Origin: CAIWHR01 sp963813415
GTDB taxonomy: Bacteria; Pseudomonadota; Gammaproteobacteria; Burkholderiales; Casimicrobiaceae
Assembly (NCBI GenBank): GCA_963813415.1
Contig: CAWEYW010000003.1
Location: 124,001-188,000, forward strand
Length of the DNA: 64,000 nt
Direction: 5' to 3'
Both the position numbers and the translations under genes were made by a program. The notes beneath the pieces are model-generated. The model did no database searches, was not told where the DNA came from, and saw only the letters and a list, made by a program, of their open reading frames with translations. Positions 7,971-15,391 of the stretch are shown piece by piece. Position 1 is the stretch's first letter. Each line of letters begins with the position of its first letter.

Positions 7971-9464
7971 GTGTATTACCCGCGCTCCTTCCTCAAGTTC
8001 ATCCTGCTGGGGTTTCTCCTGGTGAGCCTGCCGCTCGTGTATGCGCTCGCCGAGCTCATCCTGTCGCTCGACCAGCTGCAGACGCAGGGGCAGCAGGCCG
8101 TGCAGGAAGCAGCGGAAGCGGGACGCGCGAGCCGGCAGCTGTTCGAGCAGGCTGTCACGCTCGAGCGCGTGGTGCGCCAGTACCTGATCCTCGAGGACGC
8201 GGCGCTGCTGGAAGACTATTCGCGCGTGCGGCAGGAATTTCGCCAGACCGCGGGACAGCTGGCCTTGCTTCCCCTCGCGGCGGACCAGCAGAAGGCGCTG
8301 AACGATCTCACCGATTCCGAAAGCCGGCTGCACAAGATCCTGAATGGCATGCCGCGTTCCGCCGACGTGCAGCTGCAGCTCGCCGATGGTTATGCCCGCC
8401 TCGCGGACGGCGCCCAGGCCATGCTCGCTGCGACGAACAGTCTCACCGAGCGCGCCATCGAACGCCTGCGCGACATCGCGAGCCAGGGACGGCAGAAGTG
8501 GTTCTACCTTGCGGTGGCGACAGTGGGCATCGCGCTCGCACTCGCGATCCTCTTCGCCGTGCTGATCGCCCGGCCGATCCGGCAGCTCGACCAGGCCATC
8601 CGGCAGATGGGCACCGCCGACTTCTCGCACCCGATACAGGTCAACGGGCCACAGGATCTGCGGTACCTCGGGCAGCGCCTCGAATGGCTGCGCTCGCGGC
8701 TGCATGAGCTCGAGGAGCAGCAGAACCGGTTCCTGCGACACGTGTCGCACGAACTCAAGACGCCGCTCACGGCCGTGCGCGAGGGCACGGAGCTGCTGCG
8801 CGATCGCGTTGGCGGGGACCTGTCGCGCGAGCAGCAGGACATCGTACGCATCGTGCGCGAGAACTGCCTCCAGCTGCAGAAGCTCATCGAGGACCTGTTG
8901 CGCTATCAGCAGACGCGCGCGATGGAGCCGCAGGCCTCCGGCCCGGTATCACTGCCGGAAGTGGTACGCCGCGTCGCGCGCGAGCACAAGCTTGCCGCGA
9001 TTGCGCGCATGATCACCTTCGACGCGCAGCTCGAGCCCGCCTCCGTGGTGGGCGACGGGGAGCGCATCCGGACGATCATCGACAACCTCGTATCGAACGC
9101 GATCAAGTATTCACCGCGCGGTGGCGTCATCGTGCTGAAGCTGCACGTCGAGAAGGGCACCGCGGTGCTCGACGTCGTCGACGAGGGGCACGGCGTCGCG
9201 CCGGCGGAGCGCGAGCGGATTTTCGACTCGTTCTACCAGGGGAAGCCGCCACACGAGGGACGGGTCAAGGGCTCCGGCCTGGGGCTCGCGATCGCGCGTG
9301 AATATGCCTTGGCGCACGAAGGCAGCATCGGTGTTGCCGATCGCCAGGACGGCAAGCGCGGCGCAGTGTTCACCTTGCGGCTGCCCGTCGATGGCGCGGG
9401 CGCCGCGCCATCGCCCGCGCGCCCGCGCGCCATGGCGGCCGCGAACGCCGTCGGGCAACAATGA
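7971..9464 (+). CDS. glrK: Membrane sensor histidine kinase, GlrK/QseE type
   Basis: A 497-residue sensor that should autophosphorylate and pass phosphate to GlrR. It has an N-terminal membrane segment (FILLGFLLVSLPLVYAL), a periplasmic helical region of about 150 residues rich in Gln, Ala and Leu, and a second membrane segment (AVATVGIALALAILFAVL). HAMP, HisKA (HVSHELKTPLTAVREG, His260) and HATPase (DNLVSNAIKYSP, DEGHGVAP, GSGLGLAIAREYA) domains follow. The start is GTG at 7971. Its stop overlaps the qseG start (ATGA). The genes behind it encode a lipoprotein and a sigma-54 activator, which identifies the module as GlrK/QseE rather than a generic kinase. Confidence 0.93.
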   Translation: MYYPRSFLKFILLGFLLVSLPLVYALAELILSLDQLQTQGQQAVQEAAEAGRASRQLFEQAVTLERVVRQYLILEDAALLEDYSRVRQEFRQTAGQLALLPLAADQQKALNDLTDSESRLHKILNGMPRSADVQLQLADGYARLADGAQAMLAATNSLTERAIERLRDIASQGRQKWFYLAVATVGIALALAILFAVLIARPIRQLDQAIRQMGTADFSHPIQVNGPQDLRYLGQRLEWLRSRLHELEEQQNRFLRHVSHELKTPLTAVREGTELLRDRVGGDLSREQQDIVRIVRENCLQLQKLIEDLLRYQQTRAMEPQASGPVSLPEVVRRVAREHKLAAIARMITFDAQLEPASVVGDGERIRTIIDNLVSNAIKYSPRGGVIVLKLHVEKGTAVLDVVDEGHGVAPAERERIFDSFYQGKPPHEGRVKGSGLGLAIAREYALAHEGSIGVADRQDGKRGAVFTLRLPVDGAGAAPSPARPRAMAAANAVGQQ

Positions 9465-10231
9465 CTCCCTGGCGCACAGCGATCGTGCTCGTGTGCGGCG
9501 CCGTCCTCGGGGGCTGCGGCACCCTGCCGAGCGTCGATGTCACGTCCGACGAGGAAGAGCCGTCGGTGGAGTACCCGCTGCCCGACATGCGGCCGGTGGA
9601 GATCCCGCCGGTGGAACCGGTCGAACCCGTCGAGCCGCCCGAGGCACCCGCTGCGCCAACTCCGGCACCCGGACCCACGGCGCCGATGACGCCGCCGCCG
9701 GCGGTCACCCTGCCCGCTCCGCAACCCCCACCTGCGCCGACGCCGAGTCCGGTCGTCCCACCGACGGTGGTTCCCGAGCCCCCAAGTGACGAGCAGGTTG
9801 TCGCGTCCCTGGTGGCAGACCTGGCGCGCTACACGGGGCTGCAGAACGACGACCTGCGGCGCGAGCTGACCGGAGCGACCCAGGCGCTCACCCGGCAGCG
9901 CACCGATGCGAACCGCGTCCGCCTCGCCATGCTCTACACCCTCACGCGCTCGCCCCAGGACGACCAGCGGGCCTTGCAGCTCCTGGAAAACGTCGCCAAG
10001 AGCAACAACGGACCCGCGGCGGTCAAGCAACTCGCGGGGGTGCTGCAGGTGCAGGTGACCGAGCGCGTTCGCGCGGTGCGCGAAGAGCAGCAGAAAGCCG
10101 ACGTCGCCATCCAGAAGCTCGAAGCGCTGCGGGTGCTCGAGCGCAACCTGCTGCGCGACCGTGTGCGCAGTGGCGGCGGCGGAGGCGGCGCCGGCGGCTC
10201 CGGCAGCGGCGGCGGCGGCGGCGGCCGCTGA
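9461..10231 (+). CDS. qseG: QseG-like lipoprotein, proline-rich with glycine-rich tail
   Basis: A 256-residue lipoprotein with a type II signal peptide and lipobox LGGC (Cys19). Residues about 45-110 are almost entirely Pro, Val, Glu and Ala, a likely extended periplasmic linker. A helical domain follows (VASLVADLARYTGLQNDD and a coiled-coil-like RVRAVREEQQKADVAIQKLEALR). The protein ends in about 20 residues of Gly and Ser. In enterobacteria QseG sits between the kinase and response-regulator genes and interacts with the kinase. I infer the same role from position and overlap. The Gly-rich tail is encoded by GGC repeats and may vary in length between strains. Confidence 0.82.
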   Translation: MTPWRTAIVLVCGAVLGGCGTLPSVDVTSDEEEPSVEYPLPDMRPVEIPPVEPVEPVEPPEAPAAPTPAPGPTAPMTPPPAVTLPAPQPPPAPTPSPVVPPTVVPEPPSDEQVVASLVADLARYTGLQNDDLRRELTGATQALTRQRTDANRVRLAMLYTLTRSPQDDQRALQLLENVAKSNNGPAAVKQLAGVLQVQVTERVRAVREEQQKADVAIQKLEALRVLERNLLRDRVRSGGGGGGAGGSGSGGGGGGR

Positions 10232-10283
10232 TTCCGCCACGGGCGTCGGCAGCCGACCGCCCGCGCTCCAACCAAGGACAGCC

Positions 10284-11642
10284 ATGCAAAACAGTGAAAT
10301 CCTGCTGGTCGACGACGACCCCGACCTGCTGAAGCTCATCAGCCTGCGGCTCACGTCCACCGGGTACCGCGTGCGCACGGCGGACAGCGGCGAGACAGCC
10401 CTTGCCGCACTGGCGGTCGCAAGGCCCGCAGCGGTGATCACCGACCTGCGCATGCCCGGCATCGACGGCCTGCAGCTCTTCGCCGCAATTCATCGCCAGC
10501 ACCCGGCGCTGCCCGTCATCATCCTGACGGCGCATGGCACCATCCCGGATGCCGTGGCAGCGACGCAGCGTGGCGTATTCGGCTTCCTGACCAAGCCGTT
10601 CGACAGTCAGGAGCTGCTGCAGAAGGTGGCGGCGGCGGTCGCGCTTTCGGGCGGCGAATCGGCGACGAACCAGGACGAAGCGGCGCAGTGGCGCGCCGGC
10701 ATCATCACCCGCTCGCCCCGCATGGAGGACGTCCTGCGGCAGGCACGCCTCGTCGCGGAATCGGACGCAAGCGTGCTGATTTACGGCGAGTCAGGCACGG
10801 GCAAGGAGCTGCTCGCGCGCGCCATTCACCGCGCCAGCCCGCGCCGCGAGCACGCGTTCATCGCCGTGAACTGCGGTGCGATCCCGGAGCCGTTGCTCGA
10901 GTCGGAGCTTTTCGGCCACGCGCGCGGCGCTTTCAGCGGCGCGGTGCAGGCCCACAAGGGACTCTTTCAGGCGGCCGATCGCGGCACGATCTTCCTGGAC
11001 GAGATCGGCGACATGCCGCTGGCCCTGCAGGTGAAGCTCCTGCGCGTGCTGCAGGAAGCCGAAGTGCGCCCGGTCGGCGCCACGCAGTCGATCCCCATCG
11101 ACGTGCGCGTGGTCTCGGCGACGCACCGGGACCTCGACGCGGCGAAGGTCTCCGGCCAGTTCCGGGAGGATCTCTATTACCGGCTGAACGTCGTCTCGCT
11201 CAAGCTGCCGTCGCTGTCCGAGCGACGGGAAGATATTCCACTGCTTGCGACGCATTACTTGCGCAAGCTTGGCGAGCGCTACCGCCGACCGGTGCCGTCG
11301 CTGGCGCCCGACGCCATGACCTTGCTGATCGCGGCGCCCTGGCCGGGCAACGTGCGTCAGCTCCTCAACCTGCTCGAGCAGTGCGTGGCGCTGGCCACCA
11401 CGAGCGTAATTCCCGCGTCGCTCGTCCAGAGTGCACTGCAGGAAGACGCGAGCGCGCTCGTGCCGTTCGAGGAAGCGCGCAAGCAATTCGAGCGTGATTA
11501 CCTCGTACGGCTGCTCAAGATCACCGGTGGGAACGTGACCCAGGCGGCGGTGCTCGCCAAGCGCAACCGTACGGAGTTCTACAAACTTCTGCAGCGCCAT
11601 CACCTCGAGCCGGCGATGTTCAAAGAAGCCAAAGGGGCCTAG
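10284..11642 (+). CDS. glrR: Sigma-54-dependent response regulator, GlrR/QseF type
   Basis: A 452-residue NtrC-family activator. Its receiver domain has the phosphoacceptor Asp54 in VITDLRMPG and the conserved TKPF lysine. The AAA+ domain has Walker A GESGTGKE (168-175), a sigma-54 contact loop written GAFSGA (215-220; the consensus is GAFTGA), Walker B GTIFLDEIGDMP, and an arginine-finger region FREDLYYRLNV. A C-terminal Fis-type helix-turn-helix follows (GGNVTQAAVLAKRNRTEFYKL). The start is the ATG at 10284, preceded by AAGGACAG. It is cotranscribed with glrK and qseG. A probable target promoter lies directly behind it (see 11892). Confidence 0.94.
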   Translation: MQNSEILLVDDDPDLLKLISLRLTSTGYRVRTADSGETALAALAVARPAAVITDLRMPGIDGLQLFAAIHRQHPALPVIILTAHGTIPDAVAATQRGVFGFLTKPFDSQELLQKVAAAVALSGGESATNQDEAAQWRAGIITRSPRMEDVLRQARLVAESDASVLIYGESGTGKELLARAIHRASPRREHAFIAVNCGAIPEPLLESELFGHARGAFSGAVQAHKGLFQAADRGTIFLDEIGDMPLALQVKLLRVLQEAEVRPVGATQSIPIDVRVVSATHRDLDAAKVSGQFREDLYYRLNVVSLKLPSLSERREDIPLLATHYLRKLGERYRRPVPSLAPDAMTLLIAAPWPGNVRQLLNLLEQCVALATTSVIPASLVQSALQEDASALVPFEEARKQFERDYLVRLLKITGGNVTQAAVLAKRNRTEFYKLLQRHHLEPAMFKEAKGA

Positions 11643-11697
11643 AGGAAGGCCCCGGCGCGGGGGAACCGCGCCGCCGCCGTCGTTTGCCTTACAATCG

Positions 11698-11715
11698 TGT
11701 CGCCAAACGACGACA
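11698..11715. promoter_or_regulatory. GlrR-type activator site, TGTC-N10-GACA (perfect)
   Basis: TGTC at 11698-11701 and GACA at 11712-11715 are separated by exactly ten bases. This is the inverted sequence reported for GlrR binding sites upstream of sigma-54 promoters in enterobacteria. It lies 194 bases upstream of the -24 element at 11892, a normal distance for a bacterial enhancer. Confidence 0.6.
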
Positions 11716-11762
11716 AAATAAACGCATCTATCACAGTGACTTAGCACAAATGTCACAGGGCG

Positions 11763-11780
11763 CGTCGGCAGAATGAGACA
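11763..11780. promoter_or_regulatory. Second GlrR-type activator site, CGTC-N10-GACA (one mismatch)
   Basis: CGTC at 11763-11766 and GACA at 11777-11780 are separated by ten bases and differ at one of the eight defined positions. The site begins exactly 65 bases after the first one, close to six helical turns, so both would face the same side of the DNA. It lies 129 bases upstream of the sigma-54 promoter. Confidence 0.5.
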
Positions 11781-11891
11781 CATCGCGGCGTTGCGCTCGC
11801 TGGCTGCCACCGCACGGCGATGGCCGATGCTGCGGCGCCGTAGAGTGAAAGACCCGGTGAGGCGGTCATTCGTTGCACATTCAGGAGGGGG

Positions 11892-11907
11892 TGGCACGGC
11901 CATTGCT
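11892..11907 (+). promoter_or_regulatory. Sigma-54 (-24/-12) promoter, perfect core
   Basis: The sequence TGGCACGGCCATTGCT matches TGGCACG-N4-TTGCW at every defined position. GG at 11893-11894 and GC at 11905-11906 are separated by the required ten bases. Transcription would begin near 11917, about 29 bases before the ATG of the small gene at 11946. The two GlrR-type sites and a sigma-54 activator gene immediately upstream support function. Confidence 0.85.
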
Positions 11908-11945
11908 TTATAGCGTTCGCAGTAATTTGGAACGCAAGGATCGCC

Positions 11946-12107
11946 ATGTTCTCCCCTGAATTCTCGCAGCACTGGATCGCCGACTACGAACACGGTGTCG
12001 ACGCCGCGCCCGCCGAAGGTCGCGACGACGATGCGCTCTCGCCCTCGCAGCAGGAGGCGCTCGAGGCACTGGTCGATCGCGTCAACGCTGCGCGCACCAT
12101 CGTCTAG
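11946..12107 (+). CDS. Small 53-residue protein of unknown function, sigma-54 transcribed
   Basis: I recognise no family. The product begins MFSPEFSQHWIADYEHGVDA, has an acidic middle (EGRDDDALSPSQ) and ends in a predicted amphipathic helix (EALEALVDRVNAARTIV). It has no signal peptide, membrane segment or cysteine. AAGGA lies seven bases upstream of the ATG, and third codon positions are strongly GC-rich like the neighbours, so translation is likely. It is the only gene between a perfect sigma-54 promoter and a T-tailed terminator. It may therefore be a direct output of GlrR. A dual role of the roughly 290-base transcript as a regulatory RNA cannot be excluded, because enterobacterial GlrR drives the small RNA GlmY. 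Confidence 0.72.
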   Translation: MFSPEFSQHWIADYEHGVDAAPAEGRDDDALSPSQQEALEALVDRVNAARTIV

Positions 12108-12117
12108 TCGCCGCATC

Positions 12118-12142
12118 GGCGCACCGCCCTCCGCGGTGCGCC
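12118..12142 (+). terminator. Stable hairpin behind the small gene
   Basis: GGCGCACCG pairs with CGGTGCGCC around a short loop, ten bases after the small gene's stop. No T-run follows. It may be a 3' protective stem or an attenuator-like structure rather than the main terminator, which is at 12175. Confidence 0.5.
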
Positions 12143-12174
12143 GGCACGCGCCGACGTCTGCCCCCGACCCCCTG

Positions 12175-12208
12175 GCCCGCTCCACTTCTTCCGGCGGGCT
12201 TTTTTTTT
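12175..12208 (+). terminator. Rho-independent terminator of the sigma-54 unit
   Basis: GCCCGC (12175-12180) pairs with GCGGGC (12194-12199), followed by nine consecutive T. It ends the plus-strand transcript of the 53-residue gene just before the convergent thyA stop. Confidence 0.7.
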
Positions 12209-12215
12209 CCTGCCG

Positions 12216-13010
12216 CTACACGGCCACCGGCGCCTTGATCGCGGGATGGCAACGGTAATCGACGATCGCGATGTCCTCGAACCGATAATCGAAAAGCGAC
12301 GGGGGCCGGCGCAGCAGTTCGAGCCGGGGCAGAGGGTAGGGCGTGCGCGCGAGCTGGGTTTCGACCTGCTCGAGATGGTTGCGATACAGATGGCAGTCGC
12401 CGCCCGACCAGATGAAATCGCCAGGCTGCAGGTCCGTCTGCTGCGCCACGAGGTGCGTCAGCAGCGCGTAGGAGGCGATATTGAACGGCACGCCCAGGAA
12501 GATATCGGCACTCCGCTGATACAGCTGGCAGGAGAGCCGTCCGCCCGCGACGTAGAACTGAAAGAATGCATGGCAGGGCGGGAGCTTCATGCGCGGAATC
12601 TCCCCTACGTTCCAGGCCGAGACGATGAGGCGGCGTGAATCGGGGTTGCGCCGGATCTCCAGGACGACATCCGCCAGCTGATCGATCGCCTTGCCATCGG
12701 CCGACCGCCAGTTTCGCCACTGTGCGCCGTACACCGGGCCGAGATCACCGTTGGCATCCGCCCACTCGTCCCAGATCGTGACCCCGTGCTCCTGGAGATA
12801 GCGCACGTTGGTATCACCCCGCAGGAACCACAGCAGCTCGTGGATGATGGAGCGCGTGTGCACCTTCTTCGTCGTCAGCAGCGGGAACCCTTCTGCCAGG
12901 GCGAAGCGCATCTGGTAGCCGAACACGGAGAGCGTGCCCGTACCGGTGCGGTCCTCCTTGGGATGGCCGTGATCGCGCACGTGGCGCATGAAATCGAGGT
13001 ACTGGCGCAT
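12216..13010 (-). CDS. thyA: Thymidylate synthase
   Basis: ThyA methylates dUMP to dTMP using methylenetetrahydrofolate and releases dihydrofolate, the substrate of FolA. With the ATG at 13010 the protein has 264 residues, the length of the E. coli enzyme. The catalytic cysteine is Cys146 in LPPCHAFFQFYV. RTGTGTLSVFG, YGAQWRNW, QRSADIFLGVPFNIASYA and the C-terminal AVDY-like and KAPVAV stretches are all present. An in-frame upstream extension to 13145 is ignored because MRQYLDFMRHV is the family N-terminus. Confidence 0.97.
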   Translation of the reverse strand: MRQYLDFMRHVRDHGHPKEDRTGTGTLSVFGYQMRFALAEGFPLLTTKKVHTRSIIHELLWFLRGDTNVRYLQEHGVTIWDEWADANGDLGPVYGAQWRNWRSADGKAIDQLADVVLEIRRNPDSRRLIVSAWNVGEIPRMKLPPCHAFFQFYVAGGRLSCQLYQRSADIFLGVPFNIASYALLTHLVAQQTDLQPGDFIWSGGDCHLYRNHLEQVETQLARTPYPLPRLELLRRPPSLFDYRFEDIAIVDYRCHPAIKAPVAV

Positions 13011-13150
13011 GTGCGGCCGGCCTGCGAAGAAGAGGACGGCCGATTGTACCGTCGTCGCGGACGCGTGCCGCACGCGCCGGTGGCGCGCTTGACAGGCGCT
13101 GCGGAAGCACCGATCATCCAACCATATGCCTAGTTGCATAGACATTTGAC

Positions 13151-13462
13151 GTGCGCCGCAGCTACGCCCGTGCGATCCCCGCCGCCTGGCGGACCACCGC
13201 CGGCATGTTCGTCGCGCTGGGTGATCCGCACCGGCAGCGCATCCTGCTCATGTTCGAGCCCGGGGAGCGCCTGCGCGTGGGGGACATCGTGGCCGCCTCG
13301 CCGTTGTCGCGCACCGCGGTGAGTCACCATCTGCGCGTGATGCGCGAAGCCGGGGTGCTGCGAGCCGAGAAGCGTGGCAAGGAGGTGTGGTACTGGCCTG
13401 ACAACGCGCTCGTGAAGGCGGCGCTCGAGGCGGTGCTGGGCTACCTTGACGCCCATGCGTGA
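13151..13462 (+). CDS. ArsR-family winged-helix regulator
   Basis: A 103-residue DNA-binding protein. It has FVALGDPHRQRILLMFEPGERLRVGDIVAASPLSRTAVSHHLRVMREAGVLRAEKRGKEVWYW in sequence order, here quoted by its parts: the helix-turn-helix recognition helix is SRTAVSHHLRVMREAG, followed by the beta-wing RAEKRGKEVWYW. It lacks the ELCVCD metal-binding motif of true ArsR/SmtB sensors, so metal sensing is not supported. The start is GTG at 13151. Its last eight bases overlap the start of the next gene, which suggests translational coupling and control of lipid turnover. Confidence 0.85.
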   Translation: MRRSYARAIPAAWRTTAGMFVALGDPHRQRILLMFEPGERLRVGDIVAASPLSRTAVSHHLRVMREAGVLRAEKRGKEVWYWPDNALVKAALEAVLGYLDAHA

Positions 13463-15368
13463 TTCGCCCGACGGCCCCGGGATCATGCACGCTCCCAATC
13501 AGTTCGATCTCCTGCGGCAGCGCCGCTTCGCGCCGTTCTTCTGGACGCAGTTCCTCGGTGCCGGCAACGACAACGTCTACAAGAACGCGCTGGTGATCTT
13601 CGTCGCGTTTCATGCGGCGACGCTCACCAGCCTCGACCCGAACGCCCTCGTGAATCTGGCCGGCGCGGTGTTCATCGCCCCCTTTGTCCTGCTGTCCGCG
13701 ACCGCGGGCCAGCTCGCCGACAAGTACGAGAAATCGCGGCTGATCCGGTACGTGAAGCTGTTCGAGATCTTCATCATGGTGGTCGGGCTCATCGGGTTCT
13801 GGCGACGCGACCTCGCGCTGCTGTTCACGGCACTGGCGTTGATGGGGGTCCATTCGACGCTGTTCGGCCCGGTCAAGTACGCCATCCTGCCGCAGCACCT
13901 GCGCCCCGAAGAGCTCGTGGGCGGCAACGGCCTCGTCGAGATGGGGACGTTCGTGGCGATCCTGCTCGGCACCATTGCCGGCGGTCTGCTGGTGGCTGTC
14001 CCGGAGGTGGGGCCGCTGCTGGCAGCCGGCGCGACCATCGCCATCGCTCTTGCCGGGTATGTCGTCAGCCGGCGCATTCCGGTCACCCCGGCCGTTGCAC
14101 CCCAGCTCGTGATCAACTGGAATCCGATCACCGAAACGGCGCGCAACATCCGCTTTGCACGCGGCGAGCGCGTGGTCTGGCTGTCGATGCTGGGCATTTC
14201 GTGGTTCTGGTTCTACGGCGCGACGTTCCTGGCCCAATTCGCCGGGTTCAGCCGGGACATGCTCGGCGGAGACGAGCATGTCGTCACCTTCCTGCTGACC
14301 GTGTTCTCGATCGGCATCGGCGTCGGATCACTGCTGTGCGAGCGCCTGTCGGGGCGCAGCATCGAGCTTGGCCTCGTGCCGTTCGGCGCGATCGGCCTGA
14401 GCCTGTTCGCGATCGATCTGTGGCTCGCGGGGCGCAACCTGCAAGCGCCGGCGATCGCCGGGCTCGCTGTATTCCTGCAGCAGCCCGCGCATTGGCGCGT
14501 GGCTGCCGATCTGCTGCTGATCGGCATGTTCGGCGGCTTCTACATCGTGCCGCTGTACGCGCTCATCCAGGCGCGCTCCGCGCCGGCACACCGGTCGCGC
14601 ATCATCGCGGCGAACAACATCCTGAATGCGGCGTTCATGGTGGCCTCGGCACTGATCGCCGTCGCGCTGCTGCGCGCGGGCCTCGCCGTGGCAGACCTGT
14701 TCCTCGTCGTCGGCTTGATGAACGTGGCCGTCGCGCTGTTCATCTTCCTGCTCGTGCCCGAGTTCCTGGTGCGCTTCCTCGCGTGGCTCCTGATCCACAG
14801 CGTGTATCGCGTGCACAAGGTCGGGCTGGAGAACATCCCTGATGAAGGTCCCTGCCTCATCGTCTGCAATCACGTGAGCTACGTCGATGCAGTGGTGATC
14901 GCGGGCTGTGTGCGGCGACCGATCCGCTTCCTGATGGATCACCGCATCTTCCACATGCCGGTCCTGTCGTTCGTGTTCCGCACGATGCATGCGATTCCGA
15001 TTGCCTCCGCGCGGGAGGATCCGGCAATCATGGAGCGAGCGTTCGCCGAGGCCATCGCGGCGCTCGGCGCGGGGGAGGTCGTCGGCATCTTTCCGGAAGG
15101 ACAGCTCACCGAAGACGGCGAAATGAACGCCTTCCGTCCGGGCGTGCGCCGGATCCTCGACGCGTGCCCGGTCCCGGTGGTCCCGCTCGCCCTGTCCGGC
15201 CTGTGGGGGAGCTTCTTCAGCCGGGCGCACCGTGGTCGCGCGATGGGGCGCCTGCGCGGCGTGTTCTCGCGCATCGCCCTCGTGGCGGCCCCGCCGCTTG
15301 CACCCACGGGCGTCACGCCCGACATGCTGCGCGAACGCATCCAGGCGTTGCGTGGCCCGCGCCGCTGA
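13455..15368 (+). CDS. MFS transporter fused to a PlsC-type acyltransferase (LplT-Aas-like)
   Basis: A 637-residue two-domain membrane protein. Residues 1-430 form an MFS-like transporter of about 12 helices that opens like LplT lysophospholipid flippases (FFWTQFLGAGNDNVYKNAL). Residues about 450-637 form a 1-acylglycerophosphate acyltransferase-type domain with NHVSYVD (the NHX4D catalytic motif) and FPEGQLT. By family knowledge it should bring lysophospholipids inward and reacylate them. The acyl-ACP synthetase domain of Aas is absent, so an external acyl donor is implied. The ATG at 13455 overlaps the ArsR gene end, and a TTG at 13446 is an alternative. Confidence 0.87.
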   Translation: MRDSPDGPGIMHAPNQFDLLRQRRFAPFFWTQFLGAGNDNVYKNALVIFVAFHAATLTSLDPNALVNLAGAVFIAPFVLLSATAGQLADKYEKSRLIRYVKLFEIFIMVVGLIGFWRRDLALLFTALALMGVHSTLFGPVKYAILPQHLRPEELVGGNGLVEMGTFVAILLGTIAGGLLVAVPEVGPLLAAGATIAIALAGYVVSRRIPVTPAVAPQLVINWNPITETARNIRFARGERVVWLSMLGISWFWFYGATFLAQFAGFSRDMLGGDEHVVTFLLTVFSIGIGVGSLLCERLSGRSIELGLVPFGAIGLSLFAIDLWLAGRNLQAPAIAGLAVFLQQPAHWRVAADLLLIGMFGGFYIVPLYALIQARSAPAHRSRIIAANNILNAAFMVASALIAVALLRAGLAVADLFLVVGLMNVAVALFIFLLVPEFLVRFLAWLLIHSVYRVHKVGLENIPDEGPCLIVCNHVSYVDAVVIAGCVRRPIRFLMDHRIFHMPVLSFVFRTMHAIPIASAREDPAIMERAFAEAIAALGAGEVVGIFPEGQLTEDGEMNAFRPGVRRILDACPVPVVPLALSGLWGSFFSRAHRGRAMGRLRGVFSRIALVAAPPLAPTGVTPDMLRERIQALRGPRR

Positions 15369-15391
15369 CGGCGCCGGAGGAGATCAAGGCC

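Noticed and set aside
9461..10231. Sequencing artefact in the glycine-rich end of QseG
   Set aside because: The GGC-repeat tail keeps the frame to a normal stop and is followed by glrR at ordinary spacing. Length variation is possible, but there is no sign of a frameshift.
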